From Mesostigma viride (lineage: Eukaryota > Streptophyta > Mesostigmatophyceae > Mesostigmatales > Mesostigmataceae): 64,000 nucleotides of DNA. A model generated the notes under the pieces. It made no database searches, was not told the origin of the DNA, and saw only the letters and a list, made by a program, of their open reading frames with translations. The stretch spans positions 1,349,330 to 1,413,329 of the forward strand of contig RPFO01000072.1 of NCBI GenBank assembly GCA_009746045.1. The letters are read 5' to 3'. A program made the position numbers and the translations under genes. Shown piece after piece: positions 23,901 to 36,600 of the stretch. Positions within the stretch are counted from its first letter, which is position 1, and every line of letters begins with the position of its first letter.

Positions 23901-26900
23901 AGCAGGGCAGCGGGCACTCATCCCTGCCCTGCGTGCTGCCTGCTTGCTTCTTCGTCATGGGTTCCCTCTCTCCCGCATGCGGCCGTTGCTGCGAGAGCAT
24001 GCGCGCACACTGGTCTTTGCGCTACTGTGTGATGCCCTCGGCACGGCGACCCTGGACCGCCTGCCCGGTGCCATGGCCGCTGCTTCTGAGTCAGCTGATC
24101 GGGCGTGTACGCAGAGTAACGTGCGAGGGCAGCACGGCTTGCGACGTAAAGGTCACCAAGGCCATGGGGGCGATAAGCTGGCAGGCGACAGGCGTGTGGC
24201 GCAGCACCGGCTTGTCGGTAATGGCAGTGATAGTGGCAGCAGCAGCAGTAGCGATGGCGAGGGTGATGATGGCCCTGATGAGGGGGGTAATGTGGGCAAG
24301 CAGGCCATGGGTGCTCTGCGGGATTCAGGCCGGGTGGGCCGAGTGAAAGACCCTGATGACAGCATAACTTTGGGTGATGCTGACGTGGAGCCTCTTGTGG
24401 TGTTGGAGCTCGCGCTGGAGCTGAAGCTTGGGCTGCTACGCGCATTCTTCTTGTAAGTACTGACCACATTTCTGTGTCGCACAGGGGGGTGCACAAAATG
24501 AGGACAATGTCTCGTCCATCCTGGCACTTTGGGGGCGAGTGTGCAGCACCTGCATCGAGAGCGATTTAAAACCGCGGAGCTAGCGCAGCAGCAAGTCTTG
24601 GAGCCAAAATACAAGACTGCTTGGGTGTGATGCCAGATTGAGAAGGGCCACGCAGGACATTTGATGGAACTACTCCTGCGAGTGACCATGCCACAAAGGC
24701 ATCACGTTGCTACAAGCCCATGCTTGTGTCCATGCTTGTTTTTAGGTAAGAGTGTGCTGCCAGGGCAGCGGGGTGGCAGGGTAAGGGGGGTACGGGTACC
24801 ACTGTGCCAGGGCAGATGATGAAGCGACTTTTCGAAGGCCATCAGGTGAGATTTGGCAACAAGTATGCCGAAAATGATGCTCTGTTAGGTGTAATCCTTG
24901 CTTGCAAGTTGTATCCTGCCAATGGTAATCTCTGCCACAAATGATCTATTGGCGATGAAAACAGTTGGCAAGGATCCACACAGTTGGCGCCCCAGTGTGC
25001 CTTGCTATCATCCGCAAATGCAAAGATGCCAGAAAGGGTAAAGACCTTGAAGGCCTAGTTGCTGTCCTTAACTGTTGGGAGCTCATGGTGCGAGGGTGGC
25101 TGAGGGCAGATCCTCTGTCTTCCTCCTTCTGCGGAACATGACAATGACCACAAGAACTTCCCTGAATGACCAACACAAACAGCACGGCTAACTTTGCAGT
25201 TGTGATATTGAATGGGGTATGTTCAGCAGGGATCTCATGGGCCATGCAAATGACGTCGCCCCTGCTGCAATCCCCTCTGCTCCATCCCATTCTTGCCTTG
25301 TGGCACACAGGCCCCCAGCAGACCTGCGGGATGCAGGTGGCGCCCCAGGACAGCCACCACCACCACAACCACTGCTGCTGCCACCGCAAGCCAAGGCTAT
25401 GGCCTCGCACGCCTGGCGCTTGGCCGTGCGTGTCTTGACCGCCGTCTTGCCCGCTGGTGGTGACATGCCCTGGCCGGCGACCAGGGGGCAGCCACCGGGT
25501 GCTTGCGAGCGGAAGGTAAGCTGCTGACAACAAGGCGGGATTATGGGTAGTAGCCAGTATTGATCATGCAAGCGTGCTAGCACTGTCATGGTGTGTGTGA
25601 GCTGTGTGCAGTCCGTGTTTGCCATTGATGGGCCGAGTCCATTTCAGGTTCTGGGTCTATGCAAATCGGGCTCAGCGGCCCTAGTCAGGCTCTCTCTACT
25701 TGGTTGATACAAACGCCTGGTCTGTGCTTCAAAACCCCTTTCTGCGCATCAGGAATCCACCGTTTCACCTCACAGTATATTCCTGTGGTCTAGAGCTAGC
25801 CCCTTTGTTCCAGAGTATCATCATTCCAAGGTGTCGTTATGGGTTCTGGGAAAGCATATCAATGAGTTTCCATGGGGCAACGTATCCACAGCAGAGAGTG
25901 CAGATATGGTTCTGCAGATATGATTCTGTCATCTAATCTGCTGTACCCAACAGGGAGTGTACTGCCATCATACTGGACTCATGGGACATCCGCACGCCAC
26001 CCCATGATTCCCTGCTCCATTTCTCGCTATGTGGCCCACCCAGAAGGAAAGCACTGGCATCCGCCCCCAAGACTCGGGCCACTTTCTGGCGGTCCTATCT
26101 GCAGCGCTGCGCCTGCTTGCGCGGTCCATGGAGGCATTGAGCGCACCGACAGGACCGGGGGGACAATGTGGAGACTTCCCCAGCACCAACGGGGCCAAGG
26201 TATCGCCAACAGTCAGCAGCTCCAGCGACCAAGTCTCCTCAGCCGCCCTTTGCTCCCAGTTCTTCGACATCGTCGCGCGCATATCGCGTTTTCTGGAACC
26301 CACCCATGGTGATGGTGACAGCACCACTAGTGCTGTACCTGGCCGTGCCGCTGGAATTGAATCAATGGCATCCGCGCAGGTACCGGTGCGGAGGAATGCC
26401 GGTCATGCCGAACCCCTCTCTAGCATGCTGGGCACAGCAAGGGAGGCGGTTCCACAGGCCAATGGCGGCCCTCCCCGACACATGGGTGCGGCTAGCACAG
26501 GTTCAAGGGCAGTGGTGGTGTTGCCAGCATGGCCGGTGGTGTCCCCCCTGGTGGCGGCGTTGGCCGAGCTGGTGGCGGCAGCGGGCCATCTGGGGCACGA
26601 TGACGACGATGACCAGAGAGAGGGGAACCACGGTGGACAGAATAACACCCACAGTGGCGACGATTTCGTCCAGAGCAACCGCGGTGGTCGTGGCGGTCCC
26701 ATCGCATGTGCGGATGGCAGCAGGGTGTCCCAAGAGGGGCCCTGTGCGGTCGCATCCATCGAGGCCGCCGTGGCGTCATTGCTGGCCTTGGTGATCCGGC
26801 CGTGGCTGCCGGCGGGACCTCCGACCCGTGCCGCAGCGGGCAGAGCCGAACAGGACAGGGAAGGGCCTTGTGCGATTGGGCAGACAGGCGGTGGAGCAAC

Positions 26901-27783
26901 CCAGCGCCCCGTCGACCTCCCACGTCCCTCTTCCTTCCCTGTCATGAATCATGGTTTCGCATCACAGCAAGCTGTTGCTGCCCCCACGACTCATGAGGAA
27001 GACCAGAACCTCGCCGTACCAGCTGCGGTTCCGGTTGCCCCCTCCCCCTGGCCGCTGGTGCACCTCTCGCTGGCGCGGTTCCTGTCGTATGCGTCCGTCG
27101 CGGCCAGCGAGGGCTTTGCGCGGCTCATCCCGCGGGGCTGGCGCGCCAACAGCGTGCTGCGGCTGGCTGCGGAGCGCCAGAAGAGGGAGAGGGAGGGAGG
27201 CTCTTCCGGTGGCACAGGCCATGGTGGAGCGTTCACAAGGGACACAGGTCCGAGTGTCCACAAGACTGGGCTATCTCCTTGTTATGATGAGGATGAGGGG
27301 GTAGGGCACGAGGAGGACAGCGCGCTGTTCTGCCAGGAGCTGCTGCGGTTTTCCAAGGGGGAGCAACAGGGGGATGACCACCAGGCAGGGGACGGGGCGG
27401 ATTCCTTTGCGTGGGTGAAGCCATGCCTCACGCGGGAGGATGAAGTATACGCGTTATCGCGGGATAGCAGCGCGGTGGCGTGCCATCATCAGGCTTGCAT
27501 CCGTGCATGCTTGCTGGACCGGGCAACCGAAGGCCTGCAGACCGTCCAAGCGGGCATGGGTCTGCTTCGGGCTGTGTGCAGGCAGATGGGAATGGAAGAT
27601 GTTCAGGCACACCTGCTGCCTGCAGCCGCAGCAGAAAATCCTGGTGGTGGGGAGAATCCTTTGGGCACAGTGACAACATCTCCGCAAGATCGAAGTAGTC
27701 TGCTGCTGGAGTGGAAAATGAGAGACATGCAAGAGCAACTTGGCCGTGCATGGGATGAGGCGCTGGCGTGCCTGAAGGACTAG
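17941..27783 (+). CDS. Large protein of about 2,208 aa, unknown function
   Basis: Eight exons join in phase with AG/GT borders: 17941-18006, 18117-18365, 18818-18925, 19441-19680, 19821-19889, 20503-24452, 25311-25515 and 26044-27783. The start MTAPDLTSASAILAWFEARP is the first ATG of the chain, and the stop is TAG. The N-terminal 250 residues and many blocks of the 3.95-kb exon are rich in Leu/Ala amphipathic helices (for example LLLLLRTLSTSWQ, LLHLLLHSLYTIF, LRAACLLLRHGF). They are separated by long Gly/Ser/Asp-rich, probably disordered, linkers. This resembles an alpha-solenoid (HEAT/ARM-like) scaffold interrupted by insertions. No transmembrane segment or catalytic motif was seen. Importin-like, DNA-repair and centrosomal scaffolds all have this look; I cannot choose among them. 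The exon chain is well supported by phase; exons 3 and 5 are short and less certain. Confidence 0.65.
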
Positions 27784-27874
27784 TTCAGGTGCAGACTGTT
27801 GAAATTAATGAGCTGAGGTAATTTCGTATATGCCAGACGGCCACATGAGTGATATAGATGCAGCATAGCACACC

Positions 27875-27905
27875 AAGAATAAAGTGCAGCATGCACTTTA
27901 TTCTT
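27875..27905. terminator. Palindromic AATAAA hairpin downstream of the large gene
   Basis: A perfect 13-bp inverted repeat (AAGAATAAAGTGC, loop AGCAT) carries AATAAA on both strands. It begins 92 bp after the TAG of the large plus-strand gene. It may serve as the poly(A) signal for that gene. Function is inferred from position and sequence only. Confidence 0.45.
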
Positions 27906-28706
27906 ATTTATTAACTCGCAAAAATTCCCAAGAACCGCTGCTCTGGCTACGTGATGGCCAGCGCACATTCTGTTTTCGTAACTTGCCTGCTGTGATCATC
28001 GCTTACAAAGCCAGCTCAACGTTAACACAAGCTAGCAAGCAGGTCACCTAGCTAGCTGTTGAACACGGGCAAAATTTGAAGGCCGGGGTGGCGTGGTACA
28101 CGTACTAAACACCTGTACATAATTGCATTCCCTGTATATATGCTAATTAAATTGTAAGTGGAGGCTCCATGGAAGGCAATAAGGTAGAGATTGCAAAATA
28201 CAGCGACAGCTGCTTTTCATGCGTAGCCTTTGCTAGTGTTTTGTTTTCACACTGCAGTAATCCCATTTAGGAATAAGGGTTGTGGGTGAACCCTGGGTAT
28301 GCCCCTAGAACCCCTCAGGCTCCGGGAAAAGCCTTTATATTCTCCTGGGCTATCGGATGTTAGCATGGAACCTACCCCCTCTCCCGTCATATCTTGGCCG
28401 GGCGTACAGTCGTCTTGGATAGTCCAGATTACGCGGAGTTGCTATCTGCGCCTCCAGTCGACCGGGCCGCGAGTGAGTCGTGCTTGCCTTCGTGGGTGAA
28501 GTATCCTCGTAGAAAAGTACCCCCCCCCATGGATGATGCCTCAAGAATATTTAGCCAAGCTCTGCCTATAATGGGACTCCCCATGGATGATGCATTAAGA
28601 GTTTAGCCAAGCTCTGCCTATGCAGAGAGTCACTTCTCTGCTGAGAAGCCATGCCCTAACCATTGAATAGCCATGATGATCTTCCCCCCTATGTCCGCGC
28701 CCTAGG
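27906..28706. other. Gene-free stretch with an extra copy of LINE 3' sequence
   Basis: No gene seen. The part at about 28590-28700 (CAGAGAGTCACTTCTCTGCT, GCCATGCCCTA, GATCTTCCCCCCT) matches a block of the LINE 3' region at about 29360-29430. A direct repeat with CCATGGATGATGC...TTTAGCCAAGCTCTGCCTAT occurs twice within 28527-28620. So retrotransposon debris starts here. Confidence 0.5.
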
Positions 28707-29176
28707 TACTGGACCTCCGCGAGGAGGCCGAGCTCGCCACGCGCAGCCTAATTAATGTCATCGTCAAGAACTTCGACATGGAGGAAGGTGAGAATTCCGA
28801 GAAGCTTGCACGTGCGTTTGAGAGCAAAATCCTTGATCGCATCGGCCTTCTTGGTGAGCTGGTCGCCCATTGCCTTCCCCGTGCGCGGGGTAAGGCAGGG
28901 GCGCCCCCGCTTCTTCTTATGAGCCCGTCGGACAAGCTTTCGTTTCTCAGACGCCGCAAGCGGCTCGAGAAGACTCCCTTCACCCTGGACGACGACTTGA
29001 CCCTGGGGCAGCAACAACGGTGACGGGAGCTATGGCCGACCTACCTCCAGCTCCAGCAGACCAAGGCGGGGCAGCCGATGTACTGGAAGAGGGCGGCCAT
29101 CTACGTCAGCCACAAGCCCTGGCACGCGACCCCCGCGACAACCGCGGCCCCAGTGACTCCAGACGCCCCAGCTTAG
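28707..29176 (+). pseudogene. C-terminal part of a LINE ORF1, one nonsense mutation
   Basis: One frame runs from about 28707 to the TAG at 29174-29176 with a single internal TGA at 29021-29023, where the reading QQQR-stop-RELWPTYL implies loss of an arginine codon (CGA to TGA). Key parts are LREEAELATRSL, then SEKLARAFESKILDRIGLLG, PFTLDDDLT--QQQ, RELWPTYL and MYWKRAAIYV. The order TLDDDLT, QQ-R--LWP, YW+GA-IYV is seen again at 63157-63651 and matches the C-terminal RNA-binding part of L1-like ORF1 proteins known from algae. There is no ORF2 after it: the frame is followed directly by the 3' region and AATT tail. Confidence 0.6.
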
Positions 29177-29835
29177 GGGAATACAGCAGTAGTAGTGTAG
29201 AATAGGGTAGACCGTGGCCTTGTACATGCACGCCTACAACAGGCACTATACCAGCTGACTCATGAACATTACCTAGTCGTGTACATGTGTGCCCATGATG
29301 CGCCACACACCAGATGATGCCTAGCCTTATTTATTTAGTTATGCTGTGCCCACGCAGAGAGCTACTCTCTGCTGACACGCCATGCCCTAGCTTCTGTATA
29401 GCCATGCTGATCTTCCCCCCTCTGCATGTCGGTGCCCCTACTAGGCTAGGTGCCTGAATACAGCGGTGGGCAGGTGCACTTTGTGCACCCAGAGTAGACG
29501 TGGCAGTTTACATTCCCCCACCTGCAGGAAGTAGCTAAGAGTGTATTAAAAGCCATATGGCCCTTCTCAGGGCTATGTGCTCCATATACTCCCAACGGAG
29601 TTGTGTTCCTAATTAATTAATTAATTAATTAATTAATTAATTAATTAATTAGGTACTGGAATATGTAGTGGTGTGCAGGTGCACTTTGTACACCCAGAGC
29701 AGACGTAGTTTACACCCTACCCTTGCAGGAAGTAGCCAAGAGGCAAGAATGTATTAAAAGCCATGTGCCCCTTCTCAGGGATATGTGCTACATGTACTCC
29801 CAACGGAGATATGTTACAATTTAATTTACTTTTAA
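29177..29835 (+). repeat. LINE 3' region, tandemly duplicated with AATT tails
   Basis: A block starting near 29460 (GTGCACTTTGTGCACCCAGA, GTATTAAAAGCCATATGGCC, CCCAACGGAGTTGTGT) ends in an AATT tail at about 29612-29652. A second copy follows at once (29653-29830), beginning GGTACTGGAATATGTAGTGG and ending in ATTT-rich sequence. Two 3' ends in series suggest that one copy inserted into the tail of another. Confidence 0.65.
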
Positions 29836-30008
29836 TTCATCGGGTAATCCGTGGCATGCCTCCATCTTGCATGTTCACGTGCTACTTCATTCCATTTACT
29901 TATGTTACGCGCATACCTCCAATGAACATTGATCATTGCAAAAGTTGCTGCTATATACCTAGCAGCCCCTCTCAACAGCTACAATTTCATACACATGCAT
30001 CCAATGGG

Positions 30009-30599
30009 CTACATGGCGGCATCCTCGTCCCCGTCCTCCCTCTCCTGCATCTCTACCTCCATGCGCAGCATCTGCGCGTGCGCAGGGTCACATTTGGCGG
30101 GCGTGCCCATGACGGCCGCATACTCGCAGCGGCTCGGCTCGTCGACCGAGCGCAGCTCCACCTTGGCGTCACACTCGAGGGTCACGCGCATGCTGCGTGC
30201 GGGGCCGTTCCAGCACGTCTCCCCATTAGCGAAGATCATCGCGCCGAAGTCCTTGTCCCAGCGCTCCCACTGGCCCAGAGTGACCGTGCTGCCGCCGCTG
30301 CGGGACTTTTGGACGACCTTGTCAAAGGGGCACACCTGCATGGTTCATGAGGAGGGAAAAGGCGTGAAAGCATCAATCGAGACTGTTAGGCCTGGCAGGT
30401 TAGCATCAATCGAGACTGTTAGGCCTGGCAGGTTAGCATCAATCGAGACTGTTAGGCCTGGCAGTTTATCTGCAGATGAAGCAAGAATATGACAACGGCT
30501 AATAATGGTTACAACGCACGTCACGACCTCAGCCTGGAGGTTTTGGTAGGATGAGAACCTGATTGCCACTTTACCAGTGACCCTTATTAACTACTTTTG

Positions 30600-30685
<86 letters not shown>

Positions 30686-33600
30686 CAAGAAGCAGAGAAA
30701 AAGAAAATAGCCTGCGTATGTTTGGGGGCGTGCGATGGCATCCACCTGTGCAAAGCTAAATGGAAAATGGTGCAGGCAGTTGCCAGGGTGCATCCATTTA
30801 TAAGGTGCATGCACGGCTGTGCACTAGTTGATGACGAAAACACGGAATCAGCCAGAGATGCCATTGATCATGAGAAAAGTGCCAACTCCGCAAACCATCC
30901 CACAACAACCCAGCCAGTAAAATTACACAGAATCAACCCTACTATGGCCGGGCTTCTGACACAGCAACAACAGGGGATACTCGAACAAATCTGCGAACAC
31001 CTGGCAGCATGGTCTCACGCGTCCATAAATGCCACACACGCGCGGTCTCCCCTTACCATCATACTAGGCATGCGCGCAGCCTCCCCTGCCCCTATACTCC
31101 CCTTACCGTGCTAGGCATGCGCGCAGCCTCCCCTGCCCCTATACTCCCCTTACCATCCTAGGCATGCGCGCAGCCTCACCTGCCCCTATACTCCCCTTAC
31201 CGTACTAGGCATGCGCGCAGCCTCACCTGCCCCTATACTCCCCTTACCGTACTAGGCCTGCGCGCAGCCTCCCCTGCCCCTATACTCCCCTTACCATGCT
31301 AGGCATGCGCGCAGCCTCACCTGCCCCTATACTCCCCTTACCATGCTAGGCATGCGCGCAGCCTCACCTGCCCCTATACTCCCCTTACCGTACTAGGCAT
31401 GCGCGCAGCCTCACCTGCCCCTATACTCCCCTTACCGTACTAGGCATGCGCGCAGCCTCACCTGCCCCTATACTCCCCTTACCATCATACTAGGCATGCG
31501 CGCAGCCTCACCTGCCCCTATACTCCCCTTACCGTACTAGGCATGCGCGCAGCCTCACCTGCCCCTATACTCCCCTTACCGTACTAGGCATGCGCGCAGC
31601 CTCCCCTGCCCCTATACTCCCCTTACCGTACTAGGCATGCGCGCAGCCTCACCTGCCCCTATACTCCCCTTACCGTACTAGGCATGCGCGCAGCCTCACC
31701 TGCCCCTATACTCCCCTTACCGTACTAGGCATGCGCGCAGCCTCACCTGCCCCTATACTCCCCTTACCGTACTAGGCATGCGCGCAGCCTCCCCTGCCCC
31801 TATACTCCCCTTACCGTACTAGGCATGCGCGCAGCCTCACCTGCCCCTATACTCCCCTTACCGTACTAGGCATGCGCGCAGCCTCACCTGCCCCTATACT
31901 CCCCTTACCATCATACTAGGCATGCGCGCAGCCTCACCTGCCCCTATACTCCCCTTACCATACTAGGCATGCGCGCAGCCTCACCTGCCCCTATACTCCC
32001 CTTACCGTACTAGGCATGCGCGCAGCCTCACCTGCCCCTATACTCCCCTTACCGTACTAGGCATGCGCGCAGCCTCACCTGCCCCTATACTCCCCTTACC
32101 GTACTAGGCATGCGCGCAGCCTCACCTGCCCCTATACTCCCCTTACCGTACTAGGCATGCGCGCAGCCTCACCTGCCCCTATACTCCCCTTACCATGCTA
32201 GGCATGCGCGCAGCCTCACCTGCCCCTATACTCCCCTTACCATGCTAGGCATGCGCGCAGCCTCACCTGCCCCTATACTCCCCTTACCGTACTAGGCATG
32301 CGCGCAGCCTCACCTGCCCCTATACTCCCCTTACCGTACTAGGCATGCGCGCAGCCTCACCTGCCCCTATACTCCCCTTACCATCATATTAGGCATGCGC
32401 GCAGCCTCACCTGCCCCTATACTCCCCTTACCGTACTAGGCATGCGCGCAGCCTCACCTGCCCCTATACTCCCCTTACCGTACTAGGCATGCGCGCAGCC
32501 TCCCCTGCCCCTATACTCCCCTTACCGTACTAGGCATGCGCGCAGCCTCACCTGCCCCTATACTCCCCTTACCGTACTAGGCATGCGCGCAGCCTCACCT
32601 GCCCCTATACTCCCCTTACCGTACTAGGCATGCGCGCAGCCTCACCTGCCCCTATACTCCCCTTACCGTACTAGGCATGCGCGCAGCCTCCCCTGCCCCT
32701 ATACTCCCCTTACCGTACTAGGCATGCGCGCAGCCTCACCTGCCCCTATACTCCCCTTACCGTACTAGGCATGCGCGCAGCCTCACCTGCCCCTATACTC
32801 CCCTTACCATCATACTAGGCATGCGCGCAGCCTCACCTGCCCCTATACTCCCCTTACCATACTAGGCATGCGCGCAGCCTCACCTGCCCCTATACTCCCC
32901 TTACCGTACTAGGCATGCGCGCAGCCTCCCCTGCCCCTATACTCCCCTTACCGTACTAGGCATGCGCGCAGCCTCACCTGCCCCTATACTCCCCTTACCG
33001 TACTAGGCATGCGCGCAGCCTCACCTGCCCCTATACTCCCCTTACCGTACTAGGCATGCGCGCAGCCTCCCCTGCCCCTATACGTGCATGCACGACAGCA
33101 CCTGGTAGGTGTAGTTTCAAGCATGGCTTTCCATGCTCGGTGACTTGAGTAGGGTACCTGGTAGGTGTATTCGTGCGTCTGCAGGTCGTAGCACTGCCCC
33201 TCCATCGCCAGGAACACATCATCAGGACCGTATTCGTACTCCAACTTGTGGTCCACCTCCGAGATGCGTGACTCCAGGTTGCGCTTGTCGGTCTCCAGAC
33301 TGGGGAGAGCATAGTCATAACCACAACAGGGAAGGGTAGAGTAGAGGATAACAAGGCAGAGCATGAGTTTAGAAGATGCGAGACTCCAGGTTGCGCTTGT
33401 CGGCGACGCGCGTGCGCAGCAACGCCGGTTGGCTTAAACCAATCTCAATGCCCGTCAAAGTATCCCATGCCATACACACATCATTCCCCCCTCCCCACAT
33501 GCGCCCCTTCCCTCACCTCTGGTACTTTTGCCGCAGCTTGTCCAGCTCAGGTGACGGGAGCACGTCGCCACCTGCCGCCGCGCCCTCGCCCTCGCTGCGC

Positions 33601-36600
33601 GCACTGCCGGCATCCGCGTCCTTGTGCCCCGGCGCCCGAAAGACGACGGTGGAGATCCAGCTGGCCACGCTTTTGAGGCGTGTGGCCACCGCCGCCGCCA
33701 GGGACCGCAGGGACGTGGACTCGTGGGCCCCCACAGCATGCTCCTCCCCCCCCACGCTGTCGTCTTCAAACTCATCCCCCTCGAACTCACCCTCCCCCTC
33801 CTCAAAGCTGCCAAGGACAACGGGGCATGAGGCAGGGATACCGCAAAAGGAGGTGGAGAGGAGAAGAGTGCAGAGGAGTGGACAAGGACAGGGGGTCGCA
33901 TGACAGGCAGGATGGAGTCACCTGGGTCAGTACAGCATGGAGCACAAGACCGCTGCAGATATATTTAGACGCACAGCCCCCATCGCATGCATATAGCAAC
34001 AAGCAACCCATCGCAGCTACATAGCAGCAGGCAACCAGTCACAGCAAAAAGGACGCACCCTTCCTCCTCGTCATATTCGCCCTCCTCAAACTCCTCCAAG
34101 TAGTCCTCCTCCACATATTCCCCGTCCAGAGGCTCCGCCTCCGGCTCCTCATGCGACGCGTGCGCGCTGGCACCATGCTCGCACTTGGACGCGTCGCCAT
34201 CCGCACCCTGGCAGGAACGGTCGGTTGATGGCAGAAAAGAGGGCGATGGAACACAGGAGCGGCAACACTCAGCAAAACAAACCAGAGAACAGAGGCTTAC
34301 GACAAAGGAAGGGCAAGGAATGGGCGAGGGAAGGGTGAGGGAGGGGCGAGGGAATGGCGAGGGAAGGGCCAGGGAAGGGCAAGGGAAGGGCAGGCAGTTC
34401 CAAGTACAGTCACATTCGCCCCTGACATTCTGTCGCCGAATCTGCGCGAAATGAACCTACGACGTGAATGACTGCAAATCGAATCAGTCCTCCACTCCCG
34501 CCTCCCACCTAGATCCCTGCCTCCCAACACCCCACCCCCAATAGAATCAGACTCCGACCAACTGAGGGACCTTCGCCTCCTTGCCTCCTTGCATCCTTGC
34601 CTCCTGGACAAAACATACCATCCCCGCCTCCTTACCGCGGTGCACACGTGGTGCTCCCTGTGCGCGGCCACGTGCGCGTGCTCGTCCGCGGCCACCTGGT
34701 CATCAAACTCATGCGTCCACTGCGCCGCGATGCGACGGCCGCGCTCCTCGGGCGTCAGCTCCTCCTCCAGCACCTCCTCGTTCAGGCCCACGTCCTCCAT
34801 CGACAGGCCCGCAGCAAGGTCCTCTGGCACATGCACCTCATCCCCTGGGGCGTGCTCGGCGGCGGCAGCGTCGCCGCTTCCATCACCCTCGCTGCGGTCG
34901 CCACAACAAAGGGGGGGGAAGCAAGCGGGGGTTGGCGGTTGGGGGCAGGAATTGATGTCAGGCCACCGCGTGCACGCGGTCAGGCACACACTCACGTGCA
35001 CCCTGAACTTACTGACACATACTTATATCACCACCACCAGTTCGCTGACTAGCTTCAAGTGGGCAGCGGGCGAATGACAAGCCGGTGATTTGCTCAACTC
35101 ACCAATCACGCAGCATGGTGGCTTCAAGTCACAACGAGCACCGCTGCTTGGACATAGACAACCCATAGCTAAGCACACAACGCTGCTGCCCCCTTGCATA
35201 TGAGGCGCACCCGCCAGCACAGTGACCCTACGCCTAACGGTCCATTCGCCGCCTAAACTTTTCCGACTTAAGACTTCGGTTGTTAAAAAATGCAATGTCC
35301 TGTGTGAATGGCCGGAACGCAAACCCAAGCCGGAGGACAATATCCAGTCCGCAGCAGCAGGTATCAGCCTGATGTGCACAACAGGCATGGTGTGCGGAGT
35401 AGGCATGGGCATCTGGTTAACATGGCAGCCGGCACACACACCCCTCCGCCCGCAGACAACTGGCAACCAACGCCCCTCGCAGCCTTCCAAGGACGTACCC
35501 GGATGCGGCCTGCTGTTGCTGCGCGGTCTCTGCGGCTTCCTTCTCGCGTGCGGCACGCTCCGCCTCCACCGCCTCCAGCCGCACGCGCTCCAACTCCTCC
35601 AGGTGGTCCTTCTCCACTGATGCCGGGGAGTAGCGGAAATGAGGGTGAATAAAGGGTGTGGTGGGACCACGTCAAGGGTGGGTACCCAGAGGTGCAGAGG
35701 CCCTTCACATCGGATTGGGGAAAAAGAGCCGATGCCGTGACCAGAACAGGTACGTAATCAACGGTGCGTCGCCACAGGGGCTTGTAGAACCCATACATAC
35801 AGGTGTATCGTGGCCAAAGGGAGTAGGAAGTGAAGGCCCTTCTCGCCGGATGGCGGGATGAAGCAAATACGGGGTGCGTTGTAACATCACAAGGGGCTAG
35901 TGCCAGAAGCGCAGATTGAGGGCAATGGCCATGGCAGATTGAGGGCAATGGCAAAAGAGGGGGTTAGACCCCAAGGGTCCTTCTCGACTGGGGGCCCACA
36001 GAAAGCATGGAAGCGCGTAACGAAAGGTGAAAGGAAAGGGGTGGGTACCTCAAGTAGGGAAACCCCATCTCGGCACCTCGGTCCAGTACAGGAAACTGGC
36101 ACCAGTGGAGCCATCACACACATGCGCACTAGGGGAAACAGACACAAGAGGAGATGCGGGGGGGAAGAAAAGGTCGGGAGAGCCAATGCGTGCCGGGGGA
36201 CCATCAACGTTTGCACGCCCTGCCACGCGTGCAACGAAAGGTCTCACATAGTTCTTGTCCTCACGTCCTGCTCGCATCTAGTGGTATCTTGTTGTCAGTG
36301 CGCTTCCTGTATTCTTTTATATGATGGATACTACCGAGCGCACTCCTGTTTAGTAACGAATATTACCGAGCGAGAGAAATCAACTCCGACGTGGCAAGCC
36401 CGCTTGAGCGTGGCGGCCATGCAAGAGAATGCAAGGCACCTGCAAGCGTGCTGCCGTAGTGCTGGATCTCAGACAATGTCCTCAGACCACGCGACCGCAC
36501 CCGCCCGAAAGTGTGGCAAGCATGCCAGGGACGCCCATGATAGATAAATAAAATGTACTAATAGTAGAAACGCACACTAGTATACACGCCACCTCACCCA

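Noticed and set aside
20433-24689. Many long antisense and off-frame ORFs over the 3.95-kb exon
   Set aside because: GC-rich coding sequence suppresses stops in other frames; none shows splice-consistent borders or family motifs.
30571-30864. Frame with a long Ser-Leu run
   Set aside because: Translation of the (GA)n microsatellite.
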